Position numbers and translations under genes: made by a program. The notes below the pieces were generated by a model. The model was not told where the DNA came from. It saw only the letters and a list, made by a program, of their open reading frames with translations, and did no database searches. Source: Capnocytophaga sp. (GTDB lineage Bacteria > Bacteroidota > Bacteroidia > Flavobacteriales > Flavobacteriaceae). From it: a stretch of DNA of 60,982 bases. The stretch spans positions 1 to 60,982 of the forward strand of contig JAUMUT010000012.1 in the NCBI GenBank assembly GCA_030530525.1, in the 5' to 3' direction. Shown in pieces: positions 17,101 through 24,701 of this stretch. Every line of letters begins with the position of its first letter. Position 1 is the first letter of the stretch.

Positions 17101-17108
17101 CAAATTTA
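17101..17108 (-). promoter_or_regulatory. -7 element for sucC that decides its start
   Basis: It reads TAAATTTG on the minus strand, 22 bases before the ATG at 17079 and overlapping the rejected upstream start. Confidence 0.6.
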
Positions 17109-17248
17109 TAAAAAATTTATTATATATACTACATTTTATTTTATTTTTTATTAATTTTTATTACAAAAATATCTTTTCTTTTATATTATTTACGTGAATG
17201 AAAATATATTTCATTGATTATCAAAAAAATAAATTATTGTAAACAAAA

Positions 17249-17278
17249 AAATAACCACCCTAAAAAGAATGGTTATTT
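17249..17278. terminator. Orphan terminator-like hairpin between divergent genes
   Basis: AAATAACCA pairs with TGGTTATTT around a 12-base loop, with T-rich sequence on either side. Both flanking genes point away from it, so it terminates no annotated gene; an unannotated short transcript is possible. Confidence 0.45.
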
Positions 17279-17345
17279 ACTTTTTTAGAAATTATTTTTT
17301 TATGAAAAAAAATTCTATTTTTTTCTTCTTTTTTAAAAAAAATTG

Positions 17346-17353
17346 TACTTTTG
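17346..17353 (+). promoter_or_regulatory. -7 element for the GHMP kinase
   Basis: TACTTTTG fits TAnnTTTG and lies 26 bases before the ATG at 17379. Confidence 0.6.
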
Positions 17354-17378
17354 CTGTTCAATAGAAGTTTAGCTTTTT

Positions 17379-18323
17379 ATGGTTTCACCTCTTTTTTATT
17401 CAAAAATTTTACTCTTTGGAGAGTACGGAATTATTAAAGACTCCAAAGGGCTGGCTATTCCGTATAATTGTTATAACGGAACGCTGAAAAAAACTCCGCT
17501 TTCTACACAGAATGAAGAGCAACAAAAATCTAACCAAAGTTTGGAGAAATACGCACATTATTTAGCTGAAATTTCTGAGCAAAACCCTGAAATAGTGCAG
17601 TTTAACATTTCTCTTCTTCAAAAAGATATCCAAGAAGGAATGTATTTTGATAGTAGCATTCCGCAAGGGTATGGCGTGGGAAGTAGCGGGGCTTTGGTAG
17701 CTGCAATTTATGATAAATATGCGATAGAAAAAATATCGGCAACAGAAACGCTCACGCAAAAGCAATTACTGAAACTGAAAGAAATTTTCGGGCAAATGGA
17801 ATCTTTCTTTCACGGGAAATCTTCTGGACTTGACCCACTTAATAGCTATTTGAGCTTGCCTATTTTGATAAATTCGCAAAACCATATTGAGGCAACGGGC
17901 ATTCCGCTTTCGGTAGAAAATGGTAAAGGAGCGGTTTTCCTTTTAGATAGTGGAATGATTGGCGAAACTGCCCCAATGGTACAAATTTTTATGGAAAAAA
18001 TGAAAAATGAAGGCTTTAGAAATATGTTAAAGCATAAATTTTCCAAATATACAGATGCTTGTATTGATAATTTTTTGCAAGGCAATTTCAAATCATTAGT
18101 ACAAAATGTGAAAGAACTTTCAGGAATTGTTTTAAACCATTTTAAACCAATGATTCCGCAACAATTTCACGAGCTTTGGCAAAAGGGCATTGATAGTGGC
18201 GATTATTATTTGAAACTTTGTGGCTCTGGCGGAGGAGGTTACATTTTGGGTTTCACGCCAGACTATGAAAAAGCCCAAAAAGCCTTGAAAGGACATAAAT
18301 TAGAATTAGTATATCAATTTTAA
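17379..18323 (+). CDS. GHMP kinase, probably mevalonate kinase
   Basis: This 314-residue cytoplasmic kinase has the N-terminal motif KILLFGEYGII, in which other family members read GEHxV. The phosphate-binding GYGVGSSGALVAAIYD lies near 97-112, and the C-terminal KLCGSGGGGYILGF closes the active site. The style matches the flavobacterial mevalonate kinase, which phosphorylates mevalonate for isoprenoid synthesis; flavobacteria use the mevalonate route. No other mevalonate gene is in the window. It is followed by the superoxide dismutase gene after 21 bases. A galactokinase-like role is less likely but not excluded. Confidence 0.85.
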   Translation: MVSPLFYSKILLFGEYGIIKDSKGLAIPYNCYNGTLKKTPLSTQNEEQQKSNQSLEKYAHYLAEISEQNPEIVQFNISLLQKDIQEGMYFDSSIPQGYGVGSSGALVAAIYDKYAIEKISATETLTQKQLLKLKEIFGQMESFFHGKSSGLDPLNSYLSLPILINSQNHIEATGIPLSVENGKGAVFLLDSGMIGETAPMVQIFMEKMKNEGFRNMLKHKFSKYTDACIDNFLQGNFKSLVQNVKELSGIVLNHFKPMIPQQFHELWQKGIDSGDYYLKLCGSGGGGYILGFTPDYEKAQKALKGHKLELVYQF

Positions 18324-18344
18324 ACAAATAAAACTTCATTAACG

Positions 18345-19109
18345 ATGAAAAAAATCATTTTATCTGGTATTTTAGTTAGCTTAACCGTAGCTTGCAACTG
18401 CCCACAAGAGAAAAAAGCAGAAGAAATGGCTGAAAAAGTTGTGGAAAATGTGAAAGAAGTAATCTCTTATGGTAATCCTGCGGAGGTAAAAGCCGAAGGA
18501 AAGTTCCAACTTACAGGCTTACCTTATGCTTATGACGACTTAGAGCCTTCTATTGATGGACGTACAATGGAAATTCATTATTCCAAACATTATTTGGGTT
18601 ATACCAATAATTTAAACAAAGCTATTGCTGGCACTGCGTTGGAAAACAAAACGATTGAAGAAATATTAACCGAATTGGATTTGGACAACAAAGCCGTTAG
18701 AAATAATGCTGGTGGATACTACAATCACTCTCTTTTCTGGGAAATTATGTCGCCAAACAAAACGGAACTTTCAGGTGCTTTATTAGAAAAAATTAATGCC
18801 GACTTTGGTTCGGTTGAAAATTTCAAAAATCAATTTAGCGATGCTGCCGCAAAACAATTCGGTTCTGGCTGGGCGTGGCTTGTGGTTAATAAAGATGGAA
18901 AATTGGAAATAGGAAGCACCCCTAACCAAGATAACCCACTGATGCCAAAACAAAGTATTTCAGGAACTCCTATCTTGGCTCTTGATGTTTGGGAACACGC
19001 TTATTACCTTAATTATCAAAACCAAAGACCAAAATACATTGAAGCATTTTTCAGTGTTATTAATTGGGACGAAGTTTCTAAAAAATATGAAGCAACTATA
19101 AAAAAATAA
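18345..19109 (+). CDS. Superoxide dismutase [Fe/Mn], predicted lipoprotein
   Basis: This 254-residue Fe/Mn superoxide dismutase converts superoxide to hydrogen peroxide and oxygen. Metal ligands are all present: H78 (EIHYSKHY), H128 ([10 protein letters not shown]), D214 and H218 ([14 protein letters not shown]). [10 protein letters not shown] and GSGWAWLV look more Mn-like than Fe-like. Unlike the usual cytoplasmic enzyme it begins with a lipoprotein signal ([15 protein letters not shown], lipid Cys at 17) and a charged linker to residue 55, so it should act in the envelope. It is 21 bases after the GHMP kinase and followed by a terminator. Confidence 0.93.
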   Translation: MKKIILSGILVSLTVACNCPQEKKAEEMAEKVVENVKEVISYGNPAEVKAEGKFQLTGLPYAYDDLEPSIDGRTMEIHYSKHYLGYTNNLNKAIAGTALENKTIEEILTELDLDNKAVRNNAGGYYNHSLFWEIMSPNKTELSGALLEKINADFGSVENFKNQFSDAAAKQFGSGWAWLVVNKDGKLEIGSTPNQDNPLMPKQSISGTPILALDVWEHAYYLNYQNQRPKYIEAFFSVINWDEVSKKYEATIKK

Positions 19110-19128
19110 TTTAAAAAACAGCATAAGA

Positions 19129-19156
19129 AGCGTAGAGTATATTCTACGCTTTTTTT
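19129..19156 (+). terminator. Terminator after superoxide dismutase
   Basis: AGCGTAGA pairs with TCTACGCT around a 6-base loop, followed by a 7-base T run, 20 bases past the stop. Confidence 0.85.
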
Positions 19157-19239
19157 ATTTAAATTAAGATTTCTAACCAAAAAAACTAAATTATTTCTAA
19201 AAAAAATATTTTTTATATAGATTTATAAATACTTTTTCC

Positions 19240-19247
19240 TATTTTTG
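19240..19247 (+). promoter_or_regulatory. -7 element for the Na+/H+ antiporter
   Basis: TATTTTTG fits TAnnTTTG. It overlaps a TTG at 19245 that could be mistaken for a start; the real ATG is at 19263. Confidence 0.6.
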
Positions 19248-19262
19248 CCAAAAAAATATTTT

Positions 19263-20555
19263 ATGGAATTATATTATACGTTTTCGTTGTTAATTGTATT
19301 GGCAACCGCATTTTCTTTTATCAATGTTCGTTATTTAAAATTGCCAACTACTATCGGGATAATGGTCATTGCGATGATTGTTTCGGTAGGAGTTCGTATT
19401 TTTGGGAATTGGCTTTTCCCTGGACTTTCTAACAAATTGGAATCTTTGATAGAAAGTTTTGATTTTACACAAATATTAATGAATGCGATGCTTAATTTTT
19501 TACTCTTCGCAGGTGCGTTGCATATTAATATTTCTGACCTGAAAGAACACCGCTTGCCTATTTTAACCTACGCAACTGTAAGTGTCGTTATATCAGCATT
19601 TTGCATATCGGCTTTGTTATATTATGCTGCCCCTCTTTTAAATATTCATATTCCTTATATTTATTGTTTGCTTTTCGGTACGCTGATTTCGCCTACCGAC
19701 CCTATTGTGGTTCTCGGTATATTGAAACAAGCGAAAGTTCCTAAACGGATAGAAACTAAAATAACGGGAGAATCTCTATTCAATGACGGGGTTGCAGTGG
19801 TTATGTTTGCGGTTATTTTGAGCCTTGCTACGGATTCGTCTTTTGAGCCTTCTTTTGGTTCTATTTCTTTATTATTTTTAGAAGAAGCTGGGGGCGGAAT
19901 TTTGTTAGGCTTGGGCTTGGGCTGGCTCGCTTCTTATCTTATGAAACAAGCTAACGACTACCACATCAGCGTGTTAGTAACTTTATCGGTAGTAATGGGC
20001 GGATTTTTAATTTCGCAAATGCTACACGTTTCTTCGCCTTTGGCAATGGTAATTGCTGGGTTATTTATCGGGAATATCGGGAAGAAAACAGGAAACGAAG
20101 TTGCACAAGATTATTTAAGCAAATTTTGGGAATTAATAGACGAAATAATGAACGCTATTTTATTCCTTTTTATTGGGTTTGAATTATTGATTCTCAAAGA
20201 CTTACAAGAACAATTTCTACTTGGCGGAGTGGCTATTCTTATTTGTTTATTGGCTCGTACTTTGGCTATTTATTTGCCTGCCAAAACTATTTTACGAAAA
20301 CGAAATACGTATTCCAGAGGTTCGTTAATTACTTTGGTTTGGGGCGGAATACGCGGAGGGGTTTCCATTGCGTTGGTAATGTCTATCCCGAAAGAAGTAG
20401 AAATACGCGATGTTTTGCTGGAAGTTACTTATATCGTAGTGCTTTTCTCTATATTGGTGCAAGGGCTTACCGTTGGGAAAGTTGCCAAAAAAGCTCTCTA
20501 CAAAGATGAAGTAATGGCACGACTTCGGCAAATACAAAAACACAGAAAAAAATAA
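19263..20555 (+). CDS. Monovalent cation:proton antiporter (CPA1/NhaP type)
   Basis: This 430-residue inner-membrane protein has about 12 membrane helices and belongs to the CPA1 Na+/H+ exchanger family. Diagnostic features are GTLISPTDPIVVLGILK in the first core helix, ESLFNDGVAVVMFAV with the ion-binding ND pair, and WGGIRGGVSIALVMSIP near the end. It exchanges protons for Na+ (or K+) to control pH and salt. The short basic C-terminal tail carries no regulatory domain. The start is ATG 19263, because the promoter overlaps the upstream TTG. It is a single-gene unit bounded by a terminator. Confidence 0.93.
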   Translation: MELYYTFSLLIVLATAFSFINVRYLKLPTTIGIMVIAMIVSVGVRIFGNWLFPGLSNKLESLIESFDFTQILMNAMLNFLLFAGALHINISDLKEHRLPILTYATVSVVISAFCISALLYYAAPLLNIHIPYIYCLLFGTLISPTDPIVVLGILKQAKVPKRIETKITGESLFNDGVAVVMFAVILSLATDSSFEPSFGSISLLFLEEAGGGILLGLGLGWLASYLMKQANDYHISVLVTLSVVMGGFLISQMLHVSSPLAMVIAGLFIGNIGKKTGNEVAQDYLSKFWELIDEIMNAILFLFIGFELLILKDLQEQFLLGGVAILICLLARTLAIYLPAKTILRKRNTYSRGSLITLVWGGIRGGVSIALVMSIPKEVEIRDVLLEVTYIVVLFSILVQGLTVGKVAKKALYKDEVMARLRQIQKHRKK

Positions 20556-20570
20556 TGTTATTTTAGTAAA

Positions 20571-20602
20571 AAATCCATAGAAAAACTCTATGGATTTTTT
20601 TA
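20571..20602 (+). terminator. Terminator after the antiporter
   Basis: AAATCCATAG pairs with CTATGGATTT around a 7-base loop, followed by a T run, 15 bases past the stop. Confidence 0.85.
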
Positions 20603-20625
20603 TGCTTAAAAAAATTGTATTTTAA

Positions 20626-20658
20626 TTTGGATTAAATAATTTATTTTTTTTAAATTTG
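20626..20658 (+). promoter_or_regulatory. Complete promoter for the zincin-lipoprotein pair
   Basis: TTTG (20626-20629), a 21-base spacer and TAAATTTG (20651-20658) fit the flavobacterial consensus. The ATG follows 22 bases later. Confidence 0.65.
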
Positions 20659-20680
20659 CATTAATTTAAAACTTAATTTT

Positions 20681-20992
20681 ATGAAAAAATTATATTTTAA
20701 TCGTAATGGAGATTTTACAGAATATGTTCTTAGAACCCCAATATTTATGCACGAATATGGACATTACATTGATAGTCAGAAATTTGGAGTAACATATTTA
20801 CTAAACATAGGAATACCAAGCCTTATTAGTGCAATGGATAATACAAGAGAAGATAATGGAATTTATAGCCATAATTATAGATGGTATGAAAGGAATGCAA
20901 ACAAAAATGCAGAAAGGTATTTTAATAAGCATTATGGGAATAGAATAATTTGGAATGAAAATCGTTATCCAATTAGAAGAAGAAATAATTAA
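20681..20992 (+). CDS. Small orphan zincin-like protein (HEYGH motif)
   Basis: This 103-residue protein has no signal peptide or membrane segment. The core FMHEYGHYIDSQKFG gives H24, E25 and H28, and WYERNANKNAERYF about 45 residues on offers E70 as a third zinc ligand; this is the HExxH plus ExxAN pattern of gluzincins. Similar cores occur at the C-terminus of larger Bacteroidota proteins and of some polymorphic-toxin polypeptides, but here it stands alone with its own promoter. An Arg/Asn-rich C-terminal tail (PIRRRNN) may be structural. It lies 15 bases before a lipoprotein gene. Protease or toxin activity is conjecture; it could equally be a degraded domain. Confidence 0.65.
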   Translation: MKKLYFNRNGDFTEYVLRTPIFMHEYGHYIDSQKFGVTYLLNIGIPSLISAMDNTREDNGIYSHNYRWYERNANKNAERYFNKHYGNRIIWNENRYPIRRRNN

Positions 20993-21007
20993 TAAATTAA
21001 GTATTTT

Positions 21008-21448
21008 ATGAAAAAGGCAAGACTACTAATATTATTATCTTTTTTTTGTTTACAGTGTGATAAATTTTATGACTTACAAATTTATAATAATACTGATAGA
21101 ACAATTAATATATATATAGCAGATATAGATACATATTATCCCGATACACTACTTCCATTAGGAAGCAACCGATTGAGAGAGATTAAAATTAATGAAACGC
21201 TTTATGAAACAAGTATGGTTCAATGGAATAATATCTTGAAGAATTTACCTAAAGACACTCTTTCTATTTTTATATTTAATACAGATACTCTAAATAAATA
21301 TAGTTGGGAAGAGATTAGAAGGAATTATAAGATACTAAAACGTTATGATTTAAGCATTCAAGATTTAGAAAATTTGGATTATAAAGTATATTATCCACCC
21401 ACACCTGAAATGTCTCATATGAAAATGTATCCAAAATATGGAAGATAA
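21008..21448 (+). CDS. Lipoprotein of unknown function, partner of the zincin
   Basis: This 146-residue protein starts with a lipoprotein signal (MKKARLLILLSFFCLQC, lipid Cys at 17). A beta-rich body follows with YDLQIYNNTDRTINIYI and DTLSIFIFNTDTLNKYSWEEI, and a conserved-looking C-terminus YYPPTPEMSHMKMYPKYG. I recall this last motif from uncharacterised Bacteroidota lipoproteins; no domain name is known to me. It is co-transcribed with the zincin-like gene 15 bases upstream and ends at a bidirectional terminator. An inhibitor or immunity role for the zincin is a guess. Confidence 0.7.
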   Translation: MKKARLLILLSFFCLQCDKFYDLQIYNNTDRTINIYIADIDTYYPDTLLPLGSNRLREIKINETLYETSMVQWNNILKNLPKDTLSIFIFNTDTLNKYSWEEIRRNYKILKRYDLSIQDLENLDYKVYYPPTPEMSHMKMYPKYGR

Positions 21449-21474
21449 TTTAAAACAATTTACATATTAAAAAT

Positions 21475-21510
21475 AAAAAAAGCCTCCAAAAAAGAGGCTT
21501 TTTATTTTTT
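21475..21510. terminator. Bidirectional terminator between lipoprotein gene and gpmA
   Basis: AGCCTC pairs with GAGGCT around a loop of A residues, with A-rich and T-rich flanks extending the stem. It serves both converging genes. Confidence 0.85.
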
Positions 21511-22256
21511 TATTTAGATTTCCCTTGATTGGCAACGCTATTAATAGCTGCTGCAATAGCTTCTTGGTCGCCTAAATAATAGCTTTTTATTGGCTTCAAA
21601 TCGGCATCTAATTCATAAACCAACGGAACACCAGTCGGGATATTTAGTTTTAAAATTTCCGCTTCGCTGAGGCTATCCAAATACTGCACTAAGGAACGCA
21701 AACTATTTCCGTGCGCTGCGATAATAACACTTTTTCCGCTTTTTATAGCAGGAGCAATATCACTAAACCAGAAAGGCAACATTCGGTCGTAAGTGTCTTT
21801 TAGGCTTTCTCCGCCTGTTTTTTCTTCTGCGGTTAGTGCTTGGTATCTTCTATCGTGTGAAGGGTGTCTTTCGTCAGATTCTTCAATTAGCGGAGGCTTT
21901 ACATCGTAAGATCTTCTCCATAAAAGCACTTGGTCTTCGCCATATTTTTCGGCAGTTTCGGCTTTGTTTAGCCCTTGCAATGCTCCGTAGCTTTTTTCGT
22001 TCAATCGCCAATTTTTGTGAGTTGGCAACCACAAATCGCCCATTTCTTCCAAAGCGAAATTCAGCGTTTTGATAGCTCTTTTAAGAACGGAAGTAAAGGC
22101 TACATCAAACTTAAATCCTTCTTTTTTAAGAATTCGTCCTGCTTCGCGTGCTTCTTCTACTCCTTGTGCTGTTAAATCAACATCTTGCCACCCAGTGAAT
22201 AAATTTAGTTTATTCCACTCACTTTGCCCGTGGCGTAACAATACTATTTTATACAT
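21510..22256 (-). CDS. gpmA: 2,3-bisphosphoglycerate-dependent phosphoglycerate mutase
   Basis: This 248-residue glycolytic enzyme interconverts 3- and 2-phosphoglycerate. The catalytic histidine motif RHGQSEWN begins at residue 8 and [10 protein letters not shown] follows. The second histidine lies in [21 protein letters not shown] is the substrate-contact region typical of dPGM. The C-terminal tail is intact. It has a -7 element at 22291-22298 and is not in an operon. It converges on the zincin-lipoprotein unit. Confidence 0.97.
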   Translation of the reverse strand: MYKIVLLRHGQSEWNKLNLFTGWQDVDLTAQGVEEAREAGRILKKEGFKFDVAFTSVLKRAIKTLNFALEEMGDLWLPTHKNWRLNEKSYGALQGLNKAETAEKYGEDQVLLWRRSYDVKPPLIEESDERHPSHDRRYQALTAEEKTGGESLKDTYDRMLPFWFSDIAPAIKSGKSVIIAAHGNSLRSLVQYLDSLSEAEILKLNIPTGVPLVYELDADLKPIKSYYLGDQEAIAAAINSVANQGKSK

Positions 22257-22290
22257 ATTTTACTATTTTATATGTGGTTGTTAAAAGTTA

Positions 22291-22298
22291 CAAATATA
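22291..22298 (-). promoter_or_regulatory. -7 element for gpmA
   Basis: It reads TATATTTG on the minus strand, 35 bases before the ATG. Confidence 0.6.
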
Positions 22299-22330
22299 AG
22301 AAATTTATTTCTTTTTTAAAAGAAAATTTA

Positions 22331-23344
22331 TTATTTTTCAAAATTTATTTCCAGATTATTGGTTGTGTATTCCTGAATAATGGTAGGATTTTCTTCATCA
22401 TTATATAACAATATGGCTTTCAAGTCTTTATGTTTTTCTAAAAATTGTTTTGATTTTTCCAGCCCCAAAGCCATCAGAGTTGTTGCATAACCATCTGCCA
22501 GCATAGCCGAAGGAGCTATTACGGTGGCACTGAGCAAGTTACTCTGTTCAGGATAGCCTGTTTTTGGGTTGATGGTATGCACATATTTTTTGCCTGTTTT
22601 CTCATCTACCCAAAGTTTTCTATAATTACCAGAAGTTGCCAAACCACAATTTTCAAGATTTAAAGTAACTATTACCTCTCGTTCTTCGTCTGGCTTTTGA
22701 AGAGGATTATCAATTCCTATAACCCAAGATTTATTTTTTAGTGTGTTTTTGCCGTGTATGCTCAGCTCCCCTCCTACTTCTACAATAAAATTGGTAATTT
22801 GTTTAGAAAGTAAAAAATCTGCAATAACATCAGAGGTATAACCTTGCGCTATCGCATTGAAATTCAACGAAATATCCTTATTTTTTTTCTCTAAATAATC
22901 TTCTGATGAGAGCGTTATTTTATCTAAACCGATACGAAGCAAAAGGCTATCTATTTGCTGTTGCGTTGGCGGTATATGGCTTTCTTTTTTACCAAATCCC
23001 CAAGCGTTAATAAGCACCCCTATGGAAGGGTCAAAATAACCGTCGCTTTCTTCAAAAATTTGTTTGGAAGCAAGAAAAACCTTCTTAAAATGTGCATCAA
23101 TAGGGAGATGTTCATTTTTGTTAATTTTTGTTATCAAAGAATTATCTATATAAGTAGACATTGAAAAGTCTATTACTTGCAAAATAGAATCAATAGATTG
23201 TTTCTTTACAGGATTTTCAGAAATATAAGTTATTGTATATGTGGTGCCTTGTGCCTCTCCGTGTATGGCATATTGTTTTTCTTTTTCTTGTATTTGGCAC
23301 GAAAAAAAGAATATAAAAACGGATAAATAAGCTAAATTTTTCAT
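22331..23344 (-). CDS. apbE: FAD:protein FMN transferase, lipoprotein
   Basis: This 337-residue periplasmic enzyme attaches FMN through a phosphoester to Thr or Ser in flavoproteins such as NqrB, NqrC and RnfG. It has a lipoprotein signal (MKNLAYLSVFIFFFSC, Cys 16). The ApbE core includes YDPSIGVLINAWGFGK-type residues, LNFNAIAQGYTSDVIADFL, VEVGGELSIHGKN and the C-terminal PSAMLADGYATTLMALG metal/FAD site. It is the last gene of an operon beginning with pdxJ; its ATG overlaps the previous stop. Nqr genes, its probable clients, are not in the window. Confidence 0.95.
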   Translation of the reverse strand: MKNLAYLSVFIFFFSCQIQEKEKQYAIHGEAQGTTYTITYISENPVKKQSIDSILQVIDFSMSTYIDNSLITKINKNEHLPIDAHFKKVFLASKQIFEESDGYFDPSIGVLINAWGFGKKESHIPPTQQQIDSLLLRIGLDKITLSSEDYLEKKNKDISLNFNAIAQGYTSDVIADFLLSKQITNFIVEVGGELSIHGKNTLKNKSWVIGIDNPLQKPDEEREVIVTLNLENCGLATSGNYRKLWVDEKTGKKYVHTINPKTGYPEQSNLLSATVIAPSAMLADGYATTLMALGLEKSKQFLEKHKDLKAILLYNDEENPTIIQEYTTNNLEINFEK

Positions 23345-23706
23345 TATTCTATTTTTAACAATCCTTTAAAATTTACGTGATACGATTTTCCTTTCTCCAA
23401 GGATTGGCTTTTGTCTTTTATGTTCGTTAGCCCTACACCTGCCCAATAAGTAGCATATGCTCCTTTTTCCAATGCTCTTTTCTTTAATACTTCCATATAA
23501 AGAAGGTCGTACTCATCAGGATCATCGCCATATAATACAGGTCTTACAATGATAAAATGCTTTCTATTTTGCGCATCAACACAAACAAACTGAGGGTCTT
23601 TATCCATTTGACTATTTACCATAAGAAACTCCCAACCTAAGGACTCTTCCACTGCATTTCCTACAATATTCATTGCTAAATTATGTAATTCTTGATCTGT
23701 AAGCAT
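23344..23706 (-). CDS. Conserved Bacteroidota protein upstream of apbE
   Basis: This 120-residue soluble protein has no signal peptide. Recognisable stretches are LGWEFLMVNSQMDKDPQFV, HFIIVRPVLYGDDPDEYDLL and YATYWAGVGLTNIKDK. Homologues in flavobacteria are often labelled Na+-translocating NADH-quinone reductase subunit F, but no ferredoxin-type Cys cluster or flavin motif is present, so that name probably spread from genomic neighbourhood. It overlaps the apbE start by one base, implying a functional link to ApbE or its client. Function unknown. Confidence 0.75.
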   Translation of the reverse strand: MLTDQELHNLAMNIVGNAVEESLGWEFLMVNSQMDKDPQFVCVDAQNRKHFIIVRPVLYGDDPDEYDLLYMEVLKKRALEKGAYATYWAGVGLTNIKDKSQSLEKGKSYHVNFKGLLKIE

Positions 23707-23716
23707 TTTGTTAATT

Positions 23717-24340
23717 TTATAAAATATCGATTAATTTTTTATTTTCAGGCAAATCTTTTGAAATTTCTAATAATAAAGATTTTGTAGTATAAAATGCTTT
23801 TCTACAAAATGCTCCAAAATATGCATCTTCTTTTCCTTTACTCCACTTTTTAAATATTTTCAAAAATTGTCCTTTATTTTTTTGTTCTACAATATAGGCG
23901 ATTAGTAACAAATAAATAGCTACTATTATTTCTCCTAAAAACCTTATTTCTATGTATTTAACATCAAAAGTTATAAGCTGTGCGTATTTTTCCACCACTT
24001 CTGGCGGAACATCACCTCGGAAAAATTCTTCTTGAATAAAATTCATTTTCTTGGTGTAGGCAATACACTCGTCTATCATTTCATCTTGCGATTTCATAAA
24101 ATCAGCAGGCTTAAACGCAGTATCAAACATATCGTTAAAATTTGCCAATTTATTTTCCAACGCGGTATAAGAAAGTACTTTGTCCATACTTTTTCGTTTC
24201 ATATCTCGCAACGAATAATAATGAGCATAAGATATTAGCTGAGAAAACATCATCAATTGCGTTACCCTTTTCATTTTTTTGGGGTCTTCTGCAAGTTTTT
24301 CCAGTATATCTTCTATTGAGGAAAGATCTTTTATAGTCAT
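23717..24340 (-). CDS. Conserved alpha-helical protein of unknown function
   Basis: This 207-residue protein is predicted almost wholly helical. It has a hydrophobic helix near 134-152 (LGEIIVAIYLLLIAYIVEQ) that may be a membrane segment or a buried core. Charged amphipathic helices surround it (LEKLAEDPKKMKRVTQLMM at the N-terminus, LKIFKKWSKGKEDAYF near 160). I recognise no domain. It lies 3 bases downstream of the holin-like gene and 10 bases upstream of the next unknown gene, inside the pdxJ-apbE operon. Confidence 0.7.
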   Translation of the reverse strand: MTIKDLSSIEDILEKLAEDPKKMKRVTQLMMFSQLISYAHYYSLRDMKRKSMDKVLSYTALENKLANFNDMFDTAFKPADFMKSQDEMIDECIAYTKKMNFIQEEFFRGDVPPEVVEKYAQLITFDVKYIEIRFLGEIIVAIYLLLIAYIVEQKNKGQFLKIFKKWSKGKEDAYFGAFCRKAFYTTKSLLLEISKDLPENKKLIDIL

Positions 24341-24343
24341 AAA

Positions 24344-24697
24344 TTAATTCTTTTGTGTGCGTTGTGGCTGTGGCTCTATCAAAGACTGAACCGCCGAAAG
24401 GCAAAGACTAAATAATACAGCATACCAAAAGCCGTGAATTTCTATTCCGTCTATTAATTTATCTGCTAAAATAATTACAATTGTATTAACAATTATTAAG
24501 AAAAAACCAAAAGTAATCAATGTGAGAGGCAAAGATAAAATCACTAAAATAGGACGAATAAAAACATTCAAAAAACTCAACACAATAGCAAACCAAATAG
24601 CTGATACAAAATTAGTTACGTTTATATGTGGTAAAAAATTACTTAACCCAAAAATAACTAAACTTGTAATTATTATATTCAAAATATATCGTTTCAT
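24344..24697 (-). CDS. Phage holin family (YvlD/Phage_holin_4_2) membrane protein
   Basis: This 117-residue inner-membrane protein has four predicted membrane helices. It shows the family pattern SFLNVFIRPILVILSLPLTL followed by FGFFLIIVNTIVIILADKL. Despite the family name there is no phage context; chromosomal YvlD-like proteins are widespread and mostly uncharacterised. It lies 4 bases after the alpha/beta hydrolase and 3 bases before the helical unknown protein, in the same operon. Confidence 0.88.
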   Translation of the reverse strand: MKRYILNIIITSLVIFGLSNFLPHINVTNFVSAIWFAIVLSFLNVFIRPILVILSLPLTLITFGFFLIIVNTIVIILADKLIDGIEIHGFWYAVLFSLCLSAVQSLIEPQPQRTQKN

Positions 24698-24701
24698 TAT
24701 G

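Noticed and set aside
20681-20992. Calling the HEYGH protein a polymorphic toxin
   Set aside because: No delivery domain, signal or established toxin family could be recognised; the evidence supports only a zincin-like motif.
23344-23706. Na+-translocating NADH-quinone reductase subunit F label
   Set aside because: The protein is far too short and has no 2Fe-2S Cys cluster or flavin domain; the label likely derives from proximity to apbE and nqr genes.
24344-24697. Prophage remnant suggested by a holin-family protein
   Set aside because: It is embedded in a housekeeping operon with no other phage gene, and YvlD-like proteins are common chromosomal proteins.
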